Assembly (NCBI GenBank): GCA_947095535.1
Contig: OX352774.1
Location: 249,575,825-249,639,824, forward strand
Direction of reading: 5' to 3'
Source of the DNA: Poecilobothrus nobilitatus
Lineage: Eukaryota > Arthropoda > Insecta > Diptera > Dolichopodidae
Length of the DNA: 64,000 bases
The notes under the pieces are model-generated. The model searched no databases and had not been told where the DNA came from. It saw nothing but the letters and a program-made list of their open reading frames with translations. The translations under genes and the position numbers were made by a program. This document shows, in pieces, positions 53,146 through 64,000 of the stretch (its first letter is position 1; every line of letters starts with the position of its first letter).

Positions 53146-54362
53146 GTTGTTTTTAAGAATTTGGGTCGGTCGATTAAGGAATGGTGGTAAATAAATATAG
53201 TATTAGAATGTCTGGAAAAATCTTTTTAAAAATTTATAGATATATATATATATTTTGTATAAATAAAAAATGAACATGAATAGGTGAATTGAAATTGATA
53301 TAATTTTTTGTTTACAAAAAAAAAAAAAAAAACAAAAACAAAAACATAAAACTTATACAAAAAAATTTAAGTTCAAGGAAAAAGATACTTACTTTAATAA
53401 GTATTTTATTTTTTATTTTAATGATTAAAGACCTTTTTTGAGAAAGGTTTTTCTGTAAAAATGATAATAAAAATAATAATAGTATAACCCAAATAGTTTT
53501 TGACCTTTATAATTTTTCATTAAAATGAAAAATTTTCCTTAAAAATTCTTTAAAAATTTTTCGGAAATGTTTATTATTACTTTATTATTATATATTTTTT
53601 TTTTTTTTGTTTTTTTGTATAACTTTAAAAAGTATTTTAATTTATTTTTTTTTTTTTTTTAAAGAAAAGTAAACATAAAAGGATAAAATATTTAAAAATA
53701 ATTTTTTTTAATTATACATTATTATTAAATTAAAAGTATTTATTACTTAAATCAATAGGATTTAAAAAATGTTTTTTCTATTACTGAATTTATTTTTTAA
53801 TATGGTAGAAATGGTTATGAACAGGATTCAATTTATTTAAAATATATTTAAAGTGATTAAATTATATTAATAGATCGAAAATATTGAATCGATACTATAG
53901 GGCATATTTAGTTAATTAATTGATTTTTTGATTTTGGGAAAACGATTAATTTTGTAAAATTGGTTAATCGATTCATTTTACATTTAAGATTTATAAAAGT
54001 AAAAATTTTTGTTAAACGTTTGGTCGTTAAAGAGTTTTTGAAATTAAGTTATAGATACAGTTTCATTGAAATTTCTTTACATGTACCAAAGATAAGATGT
54101 TCCAATCTGTATTTTTTGTAGTTAATATCCTCTTTATTAATAAGAGATTACATCAATATAGAGATATTTATATGGAACTCCTTGATAAGTCATTACAGCA
54201 AAACAGAGATTTTAAAGGAATGAATTTAGATTGTCAGAAAAGAGAAAACGGATGATGATAAGAAATATGTAATGTCAATGATTTCAAATGTTATAGAAAA
54301 AGGAAATTAAATAAAAGGTTTTTTATTATAACAACCGAAATGACTATAAAACAAACATTTAT
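49663..54362. other. AT-rich non-coding DNA with A-rich block
   Basis: No supported gene. From about 50260 to 51450 the plus strand is A-rich with scattered C, the mirror of the T-rich blocks elsewhere. The longest run is T27 at 53119-53145. A slightly less AT-rich patch at 52340-52680 has no recognised content. Near 53870-53990 GATTAAT and ATCGATT words recur in both orientations. Confidence 0.6.
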
Positions 54363-54375
54363 ATCTTGTGATTGA

Positions 54376-54560
54376 GGGGCCTCGGTGGCCTAGTGGGTAA
54401 GGGCGTATACAATGCACTAAAAACACCGAGGGAGTGTGACTTCGAATACCACACACGTCGTAAGAGTTATTCCCCCTTACGATATTTACAGCCACGCCTG
54501 AACAGGAAGGTCCACATGGTAAATGAGAAATGCAGAGAAATGCATTAAAAAAAAAAAAAA
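54376..54560 (+). mobile_element. tRNA-derived SINE (family B), full length with TSD and poly-A
   Basis: Begins GGGGCCTCGGTGGCCTAGTG with A box TGGCCTAGTGGG. CCTCGG pairs with CCGAGG downstream, the B-box region is GACTTCGAATACC within a GTGTG/CACAC stem, and a body hairpin TCGTAAG/CTTACGA follows. The 3' part has ACAGCCACGCCTGAACAGGA and AGAGAAATGCATT, then a run of A to 54560. ATCTTGTGATTGA at 54363-54375 and ATCTAGTGATTGA at 54561-54573 are a 13-bp target-site duplication with one mismatch, proving retrotransposition. The minus-strand open frame over it (HCIRPYPLGHRGP) is a shadow. Confidence 0.9.
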
Positions 54561-54573
54561 ATCTAGTGATTGA

Positions 54574-57500
54574 AAATGAATTATTTGATATGAATTAAAT
54601 ACTCACTGAGAACAAAACCTTTTAATAGATAAAACATTCTTTTCAAAAGATTTTCCTCTGTTTTCTTTTACCCATCGTATACATGAGATGATAATGGCAT
54701 CAAAATTACGAACTTCAGATTTTTGAATTTATGCATTTATCCTTAAATTAAGTGTAGAAACCTGAATTAAGTCTTTTTGGAGGAGTGTGTGTCTGTCGAT
54801 ATTAAGGAAAATTTGTTACACATATAAAGAGCAACAACTTTTTTATCTGACACTTTTAGGTTCGTCCTGATTTTCATACCATATTTTTCTAAGTTATTTT
54901 TACTAAAAAATACGAAATTCATTTTGTGTGAATACTTTTTTGTTCTATTTTATATTTTTGTGCATGAAATGTAATAGCTATAATATATAAAATGTTCAAA
55001 TTACTATATACAAGTTTCATATACATATATATAATTTATAAAATATAGCTCTTAGTCTTATATAATGTATCTAACCGTATTAAAAAAAAAAACTAATATT
55101 AAATTTCCTTTTTTGTGCGGTAGGTTCTATTATGGACATAGCTGATTTTTTTAAAAGTATAAACTATTTTCAATCCCAAATTTAATTTTAGGAATTTTGT
55201 TGCTGAATATTAACTTTCCGTTTTATGTAGTTCTACTGTAACTTACTATTATTAACATTATTCGTTATAAAGTAAAAGAAAAAGAAAATGATTACCCGGA
55301 AAAGTAATTCAAAACCCCTAATTTTAATATCCTGAAGGAAAGAGAGATTAATTGACTAAAATTATTTTTTTCTTAAAAAAAAAAAAAAAAAAAAACAAAA
55401 AATAAAAAATTAATTTTGACAGTTCCCCATGTTAAAATAAATCAATAGCTTCTAGCATTTATTTAAATATTTTCACAAAATTTTCCTTACTTATCTGTTT
55501 TTTTGTTATTATTTCCACATGAATATTTTCACACGTATTTTATTAATTCCTGATTTTTCTTTATTTTTCTTTTAATTTTTTTTAATCATTTATAAAAATA
55601 TAAACTATTTAGTAGTTATTATAGTAACTTTTAGACTATAAATTTTTTTTATAAAAACTATTTTCTTTTTCAAATCTCAACCTTGATTCCTCTCATCCTA
55701 AACATTATTAAGTATATATTATATTATATACTTGATCTTAATCTCTTTCTCTTTTTACTTCTTTTAAAGTTTTAATAGAAAAATAGTTTACGCACAACTT
55801 TATTTTTTTTTTTATTCCTAACAGACTTTATAACTACTTAGCATAAATTATTGGAAACAAAAAAAAAAAAAAAAAAAAAAACTGAACATGTACAAATAAT
55901 CATAGAAACCACAACAACTAACGCCATAATATATTTTTTATATATCATCAATATCAACATGTGGATTCTTTGACTTAGTCGGTTACTTTATCTATTATTT
56001 ATACATTGAATATAAAATAAAATATGTAAATATATACAAAAAAAAATTTAGGTATATTTATGTGGATGTGTGCGTGTATAGTTCCTTAGTGTCAGGCATA
56101 AAACTTCTTTCGAAATATATTTTAATTTTGAAATCGTAGTTTAGGTTGGGTTACAGTATATTGAATCTAGATATCAAAAAATTAGAAGATACTTTTTTTT
56201 TTTTTTGTCAGCGTAGGACGTTCACATGAAAAGAACAAAAATCAATCCTAAATAAACATTGATATTTGTCAACATATTTATATTCAAATACATATACATA
56301 TACGCACTCTAGATAGGCTGCACACCTATACATGATTTTTTTTTGCTGTTAATAAAAAAGAAAAACTAAATTAAAACTAAAGAAGAAGGTAAAGAAAATT
56401 CACTTTATATAGGATTTTTAGATTCTAAGGTAAAAGAAAATATTTATTTGAAAATTTTATAAAGGTACACACAAATAGACCGATATTTAGGTAGAAAAAA
56501 AAAAAAACAAAAAAAATTTTTCTAAAAAAAAGTCAACAAAAATAATATCATAAAATATATTTAATAAATATAGAGTGCCTTCAGATTATCATATCTACGT
56601 ATATGTTGAGTTAAAAGATAAAATCAACTTTTCCCTTAAGCTAACTGTTTTTGTTTTTTTTTTTTTGTATATAAGGTTTATGTCCTGAATTCACCTTTTT
56701 AAACAAGAACAACTCAAAAACTAGGAAATGAAAAAGAAAAATTTATGTTTTTTTTTTGTTTTTCTTTTTTTGAAAATGATTTTGTTTGTTTCTTTTTTTT
56801 TTCTGTGAGTTTATTAGTAATAAAATTCGTTCAAGTTAATTAAATGCCAATAGGTATTTATTATAATATAACTATATCTATAAATAAAGATATAATATAG
56901 GTAATCTCCTTTACTTTTACAGATTCCTGTCATGAATTTTCTGATACCAATTTAGGTACATAAAAAAAAAAAATATAACTTTTTTATATAACTATATGCA
57001 CATACTCGTAGATTATAGTAACTTCAGTTTTGGATATATTTTGTTTTTAACAACTAATATTTTTTTTTTTTTCCTTTAATTAAAAATTAAATATGAATTC
57101 AACTCTATAAAAGAAAGTTAAAAGAAAAAACTTTAATGTTAAAGTGATTTATCAAATTTTTGTATTAAATTGAAATTTTTGATAACTTACTTACACGTTC
57201 AGATATGATTTGTTAGTTGATTTTTAAATATTTATTGAAAACTCACCTGTAAATAAAAAATAAAAATATTTGATTAATATTAGAATGATTATAAAAAAAA
57301 TTAAATTTAAGTAAAATTTGTTAAATAAATGTTCAATTTTTTTGATTTTATTATTTATTATAATGGTTTAGGTTAAGTTTTTTTAAAAAGCAAAGTTTCT
57401 TATAGATATAAATGGGTCTGCAATAATATTTTGAATTTAAAAATGCCGACATTCAAAATCAATTAAGCTTTACTTAAAGATAAAGTATATTAATCTGTTT

Positions 57501-57835
57501 GAAAGATATGAGATTCTCAAAAAATTTTCAATCTCAAAATAAGTTAGTATGGTTTGAAATTTGGTTTGGTAATGGTTTGGTAATGTTAGTTTGGTATGGT
57601 TTGAAAATCGGGTGGCAGACCTCAAACTCCCGTTAAATAAATTATTGAAACCTTGATTTTGTAATCAACTATAAAATCTCTCTAAATTAAGAATCTATCA
57701 AAACAATATAAAGTATGTATAAGTTTACATATATTAAATATATGTATTCCATAAAATGTTTATAATTCGGATTCTCTAACTCTAATTACAAAAATGCCAT
57801 CATAACCAAGCTAAAAAAAATTTTCAAAATATATA
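54574..57835. other. AT-rich non-coding DNA
   Basis: No supported gene. Contains A23 at about 55859-55881 and a short imperfect repeat of TTTGGTAATG / GTATGGTTTGAAA words at about 57548-57608. Confidence 0.6.
57548..57608. repeat. Short imperfect repeat of TTTGGTAATG words
   Basis: GTATGGTTTGAAATTTGGTT, TGGTAATGGTTTGGTAATG, TTAGTTTGGTATGGTTTGAA: GGTTTG occurs four times and the whole opens and closes with GTATGGTTTGAAA. Likely replication slippage. Confidence 0.7.
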
Positions 57836-57980
57836 TTTTTTTAATGTATTTCTCTGCCACATAAATATGGTCAGAAAATTATACAGCCTTTCCTGTTCGG
57901 GCGTGGCTGTAAATGTCGTAAGGGGGAATAACTTTCGATGTTTACAGCGTATTTTATATGCTCTTTCCCACTAGAGGCCT
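57836..57980 (-). mobile_element. tRNA-derived SINE (family B), head-deleted copy
   Basis: Minus-strand reading: AGGCCTCTAGTGGGAAAGAG, CGCTGTAAACATCGAAAG, TTATTCCCCCTTACGACATT, TACAGCCACGCCCGAACAGG, then a diverged stretch and GGCAGAGAAATACATT followed by an A run. It matches the 54376-54560 copy except that the tRNA head is shortened and the B-box segment is missing. The diverged ~35 bp before the 3' motif suggests a subfamily or local rearrangement. Confidence 0.8.
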
Positions 57981-60900
57981 TGATTTAAAAATATTTGAAG
58001 ACATGAAATATCGTATCTGGCAAATAGTAAAATGTTTAATAAACGAAAAATGGTAAAAAATGAAAATTTTCAGAAAAGACGGGATTTTGAATGTTGATAT
58101 TTTGAAATGTCGGAATTAAGTTTTGCAATTTTAAAGTCGCCAATTTGAATGTCACTCATAAAGATATCCTAATACATATTGTATAAGTCAAAAATAAATT
58201 TGTAAACCCATATTTGTAAATCTTATACCAAGATATTACGTCAACAGAACGTATTACCATCAGTTCTGTTCATAGATTCTATCAATCCATAGATTTTTGG
58301 GTAAATTGAAAAGGCTGACAGAACTAGATTTGATGTATATTGATTTAAATTGTATTTTGACAATATTTTACAAAAAAATATTGCAGTGTACCATTAATAG
58401 TGACTATTATGGAATATAGTGACCACAATTAATTCCAATAAATTGCATATTTAAACGTAAGTTTCCGTTAAAAAAGTATTTTGTTTAAAATGCAGTTTTA
58501 ACTCATTCAATACCATAATAATATTTGAAATTTAACGGAAATAACAATTTAATATATTCTATTAAATATTTTTTTTGTTTATATTAGTAAGAATATATTT
58601 TATAAATATATATGTATATTGTTAATTGCTTAAAAAAAAAAGAAATTCTAAACAATATCTATTTGTTAATTAGTTTTTCTATTTGTCAGTTATATTCTGA
58701 GTTCTTTCACTAATAATTAATATATATGTATATATATATTTATTCTCTATGAATTTTTGTATATATATTTATGAACTATGAACAAAATTTACTTGTGTAA
58801 AAAAAAAAAAAATAATTTACATATAACCATTTATTATTAACATTCAATTTAAAAACAAATTTTTTTTTTTCTTAATATTTTTTAATATATACAAATAAGC
58901 TAAAAAACAACAAAAAAAAAGAGTTAAAATTCAATAAAATTTAGTTTGTTTTTTTTTTTTTATTGAACGTGTTGTTTATGAAGAATTTAATTTAAAAAAA
59001 ATATATATATATTTAATAACAGTAACATTAAAAAACAATATGCAATACACTAATAATACGTGTTATATATTTATCTTATTGAAATAACAGAGAAAAAAAA
59101 AACATAGAGAATGGAGAAAAATAGTAATTTGACATTTCTTGACAGTATACAAATTAACCATACGACATTTGACAAAGTGTACATTTTACAATTTAAAATC
59201 AATTTAATGTCAAATTTTGATTATTTTTTCTGTTTCTGTTTTTTTTTTTTTTTTTTAAATTATTCTTTTCTTATTGTAATTCAACATTTATTTACTTTTC
59301 ATTATTTCTAACATATTTGTAAAATGTGCACAAAATATTTATTTCTTTTTTGTTCTTTGATTTTTTTTTTTAAATATAGAAAATATAAAATAGTTTTTGT
59401 TTTTTTTTTTTACCATTTTCTCACTCTATCGAATTGTTAAGTTTTAGTAAATCTTGATCGGAATTCACAAATGTTTTAGGAACATTACTTACATGTTTTT
59501 GTTTATTTTGTTTATGATTATTTTTGTTTTTCCAACATTAAAATATTTTCTAACTGTGCTTCCACTGTCATTATTATCACCTATCTGTATTCGGTCCTGT
59601 TCTATTCTTGTAATATGTTCAATTCTTTTCAATTTGTCTTTAAGAAAAAAAAAAAATTTCTCTTTTATGCTTTGATCTGACACTTAAAAAATTGTCCAAA
59701 TCATTATGCGAGCATATATAAACAGTTTGCACATTGTAAAAAATAAAATAAACAATCAAAAATAAAAAATAAAATAACGGAATTTATACTTTCCAGATAA
59801 TCAAAAAATATTTAAAAAAAAAAACAAAACGAAAAGTCCTTAAAAAATAAAATACATAAAAATTAAAATAAAAAAAAAAATGTAAAATAAAATAAAGGAA
59901 TTGAAACACATTGAGAATGGCAAGTTATTTTGGTTTTATCAATTTGATGATGTTGAAAAATTTTGATTTCTTTTTTATTGTTTTGTTTTTATTTTGTGTT
60001 TTTTTTTATACTCGTATATATATATATATATTTTTTTTTTTCCACAATCAAATATTTACACTTATACCTGAATGATAAGAATAAGTGAAAAGTTCTAAAG
60101 TATTGTAGAAACTTAAAAACACCATACTTTAAAATTGACATTCATATTTTATTCATTCAATAGACATGTAGAATGTAGATAGATGCTAAATAAGAGAATA
60201 AAGGAAACGTTAAAAAAAAAGGAAAATATGTACATAATATAACTACTTATGTATATAATATTTTAACATAAGGTTTTTTAGAAACGAAATATTTTATAAA
60301 TAAATATGCAAATTATGTATGATATTTTATTTGACAACATAAACTTGTGACTTTTACCTCATTTATTAGTATAAGAATTGTAAGTGTTTACATTTTTTTC
60401 TCTTTATTTTTTTTTTTTTTTGTTTTTATATGAATACTTATTTAAAGAGAACTCTTTGCTCCACAATATCATACCCTTTGACTTTTTCCAATTTGTTTTG
60501 GTATTTTTGTTTTTGTTTTTTTTTTTTTGTATAAGATGTATGCGTTTAAAATTAGCAGTTATGAATGTATGTATGATTTACTTTTAAATGTTCTCAAATA
60601 GAATTAAAGAAGACAAAAAGAATTATTTTATTCCCGACACGTTTACAATTTGATGTCAGAAACGATGAAGTACTAGATTTATCTATTCGTATTTTTTGTT
60701 TTTTTTTTTTGGTTTTGAATTTTTCAGTAATAATTTTTTTTTTCTTTTTTGTATAAGTGAGAGAATAGTTTTTGTTACAGAAGGATTTTAAAATGTACGT
60801 ACCAAGTGTTCCATATTAATTTACAATCAAGCTTATTTTATTTTCATATAGTACTGAATACTGATTAATAATAAAATAAAAATATATTCGGTCAGATCAA

Positions 60901-62353
60901 AATATTATATAAAATATAATAATGTAATATAAACAATATAAATTTAGTATAATTATACGAATAATTTAATATTTGTATCGCAAATTAATCTGAAAAGAAA
61001 AGGATGGTTTATTTCCTTATCACATTGTATTTGGTTGAAGAAAAAAATTAATTAAAAAATAAAATTATATCACTAAACTTATAAAATTGAATATAATATA
61101 ATATAAACTTTCTGAATTCGATTCGTAAATGTGCGAGTGTTAAAGAAATAATTGAAAAGTTATCATATATCTATAATGTGATACCAATTGACACGATGCT
61201 TTTAAGATACCTCCAAAGAAAAAAAACCGATAGTTAAATATATCTACTATAGCCTCTTTTTTTAGTTTTTTGAATTATAATTTTCAATTTAAACGATTTT
61301 CCCGCCAAAAAGTTTAAAAATCTCTAAACATAATAATAACAACTCATACATTAATTTTTTAATCTTTGTCTAAATTTTAATAGCAATAAATTTTTGCCAA
61401 AACAAAATAAAAATAAAAATTGGTAAAAAAAAAGAAAATTATGTCAATATATGAAAATATAATATCAACTTTTAATAAATATAATTTTTAGTTCCAATTA
61501 ACTGTTTATAATTATTAGAATTTCAATTATAATGACAATATATTTTAAATTATAATGAAACACTGTCCATTTTGCAAATACTTATATATATATATGATAC
61601 ATGAATACACGAAACGTAAATTATTTTCAACTATTTTCGTATATACCAATACATATTTTATGTAAGTAAATAAATGTACATGTTCCAACAAATTATACCA
61701 AATTTTTTTTTTTTAAAGCTTTGGTAATTTTTCCATTTTTCTTTTTCTTTTCCCTCAATTTTTATTCTTCTTTTATTCAGGCAAAAATATAGAATATATT
61801 AAAAATATTTAAATTTTCAGTCACCAAAAATATATTATAAAATAAGGGGATAATTTTTTTATACTTATACTTAAAGAATGAAAGAATGTGGAAAAGTGGG
61901 GGAGATAAATATATATGATGGTATCACACTAGTTATTGTCATGTAATACATACATTCATATATGTTCATATATTATTATTTATCATACATACATTTCATT
62001 TTTTTTTTTTTGCACACACACATCAGTTCACATGTGGAATTTAAGTTCCAGAGTATTACAGCATTACAGAAATCGAGGAAATTGGAGTAAGATAGGATGT
62101 AGGGTGTATGAAATTACAAAGTATTATATAGATTTATATATTTTCTAAAAGAATGTAAAGCCTAACAGTTCTATAAAATGTAAAAAAAAAGAACAAAAAC
62201 AAAAAACCCCCCAAAAAAAAGGACGAGGATATAAAAAATAGGAAAATATAAGAAAATAAAGCGTATAAAAGAATGTCGTAAATATTTCGTTAAGAAAAAT
62301 ATAAAAACTTTGAAGAAAAAATTATTTTAGGTATAAGTACATATAGTTAAATG

Positions 62354-62378
62354 TATATATATATATATATATATATAT
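62354..62378. repeat. (TA)n microsatellite
   Basis: About 12 uninterrupted TA units. Confidence 0.9.
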
Positions 62379-62726
62379 TGTAAGAAGAAGCAAAAGCGTA
62401 GTATTAATAACATAAGCACCAATAACTTTAACTACACTAGACAAAATATAATAAAAAAAAAAAACAAAAAAAAAATATATCAAATTTTAAATGGCACCTA
62501 TATAATATATACAATATATGTATAACTAAGTATGTGGAAATAAATTCATTTTACATATTATATTTAATTTATATGTAAGAACATATGTATTATTTTTACA
62601 AGTTACTAAAAATTATTTGTTACAATAAATAAAAATAAGTAGAACTTAACTGACATACAATATAAAATATCAGTTTTTATTTTTATAACACAGTTAGGAG
62701 TATGATATGGTACGTACAACAGTAAC

Positions 62727-62754
62727 AGTAGTAGTAGTAGTAGTAGTAGTAGTA
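62727..62754. repeat. (TAG)n microsatellite
   Basis: Nine AGT/TAG units in a row; on the minus strand it reads as a run of threonine codons within an otherwise unremarkable open frame. Confidence 0.9.
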
Positions 62755-64000
62755 CTAAACACATTCTGTTCCCAATCCATAAAATATATAAAATAATATT
62801 TTGTACTTATATTTATGTTACTTTTTTTTTTTGTTTTTATTCTTTTTTTACTTTGAAAAAAATTTTTTTTTTTTTGTTGTTCCTTTATTTTTAGATCGTA
62901 AATTATGCGTTTATATTGTTTTGTTTGTAACACTACCACCGCCTGATAGTATGCAACACGCAAAATAACTTTTTTTTTTTTTATTTTTTGAAATTAGGTG
63001 CTTTGTAAAAATAAAAATTATAATATATGATGATTGGAATAATTTTGGGTTACTTTTTCAAGGACTTAAAAACGTATTATAGGTCCTTAATCTTAATTTT
63101 TTAAATTAATTTACAATGAAAACTTTGGCATATGAAATTTTTAATAAATGTCACAAAATATTTTGAAAAAAAAAAACTTTATTTTATGAATTTGCCTTTA
63201 AAAATAATCTTTAAGTCGGCCAGAAGTAAAATTTTAGTTAAAATGTGCAAAAGCGATATCAAAAAAGAGATAAAACAAATAAAAATCCAGAACAGGATTT
63301 ATATATGTAGGTATCATATTACAAGACTAGACATGCACATTAATTAAAAAAAATATAAATAGGAAAGTAAAACGAAATTTAATATTAAAAAAAAAACAGA
63401 GTTGAATTCAGGAAATATGAATTACCAAATAACAGTTATGATTACCAAATAACATTCATCTAAATGCTCCAAAGTCAAATTGTCTTATTAAACTGAATTT
63501 CTGACTTATGATTATCTGAACTGATTATTCTAGATTGTCTGGACAGGACCAACTGGATTTCATGTACAGTATAACATTTTAACATTTTTAATTTTTGCAC
63601 TTAATACGCAATAACATTCTTAAGTAAAAATTAACCTACAGAGTGCTTAAGGAAAATCATAGTAAAACTTGGCAATTCAATCACACAATCTTTAAAGCTG
63701 ATGATTACCCATTAGGAGACAAAATATTTTTGTCCCATATTTTAAATTCTTTAAATGCATGAAAAAACAAAAAAAAAATAAATAAATAAATGGAACTTTC
63801 TATTTTTATCTGTATACCAATACTATAATATACTTATATATATTATACATAAGCATTTTTTTTTTTGTTTCCTTGACAATGTTTTCAGGAGGTGTTCTAT
63901 TTAAATTTGTTTTTATTTTTCACGTGTTCTAATGTGAAAGAGAGGAAAAGAAAAATCAAAATTTCCTAAGGTATGTAAAGGTATTTAGAATCTAAGCAAT

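Larger units (their letters stand above)
57981..64000. other. AT-rich non-coding DNA to window end, no gene seen
   Basis: No supported gene. Microsatellites at 62354-62378 (TA) and 62727-62754 (TAG) are listed separately. A patch at 62020-62110 is less AT-rich, with a 39-codon open stretch of more normal composition, but no family was recognised. Confidence 0.6.

Noticed and set aside
54307..54495. 62-codon minus-strand open frame with normal-looking composition
   Set aside because: It is the antisense translation of the family B SINE head.
62694..62963. Open frame with a run of threonines
   Set aside because: The run is the TAG microsatellite read on the minus strand; the remainder is A-run translation.

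Overview
The window is 64 kb of very AT-rich nuclear DNA from a multicellular eukaryote, most likely an insect and possibly a fly. The evidence is non-LTR retrotransposon relics of two metazoan clades, several tRNA-derived SINEs with target-site duplications, abundant microsatellites, and hundreds of A or T runs of 8 to 27 bases. The exact host cannot be fixed from the sequence. I found no host protein-coding gene, rRNA, intact tRNA, CRISPR array or prokaryotic-type operon. Open frames here are short and dominated by K, N, I, F and Y codons from homopolymers; I treat them as chance. The window is best read as intergenic DNA or the inside of a very long intron.

Layout. 1-5.4 kb: AT-rich unique sequence. 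5.43-5.72 kb: a diverged ~127-bp direct repeat, followed by a minus-strand tRNA-derived SINE (5721-5986). 10.1-10.7 kb: the first copy (minus) of a non-autonomous inverted-repeat element, called family E here. 11.4-12.5 kb: a strongly T-rich block. 15.64-16.16 kb: the 3' end of a Jockey/CR1-like LINE (RT C-terminus, 3' UTR, poly-A). 22.1-22.56 kb: the C-terminus of an RTE-like reverse transcriptase (plus). 23.3-23.76 kb: a dispersed repeat (family D). 26.68-26.95 kb: two more 3' ends of the 16-kb LINE. 30.63-30.90 kb: a SINE with 12-bp target-site duplication. 34.81-35.09 kb: a SINE with poly-A and 10-bp duplication. 35.29-35.6 kb: a second RTE relic (minus). 38.03-38.65 kb: second family D copy. 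39.0-39.13 kb: SINE. 41.5-42.4 kb: second family E copy. 47.9-49.66 kb: third family E copy, in which a 477-bp internal unit is present about 3.3 times in tandem. 54.38-54.56 kb: SINE with poly-A and 13-bp duplication. 57.84-57.98 kb: partial SINE (minus). The rest is AT-rich DNA with microsatellites.

Nothing here works as a pathway. The observations most worth following are family E, with its precise internal triplication; paired base changes that preserve stems in the tRNA-derived SINE heads; and the decay pattern of the RTE relics, whose internal stops fall mostly at family tryptophan codons, as G-to-A-biased mutation in an AT-rich genome would give. No undescribed biochemical system is visible.
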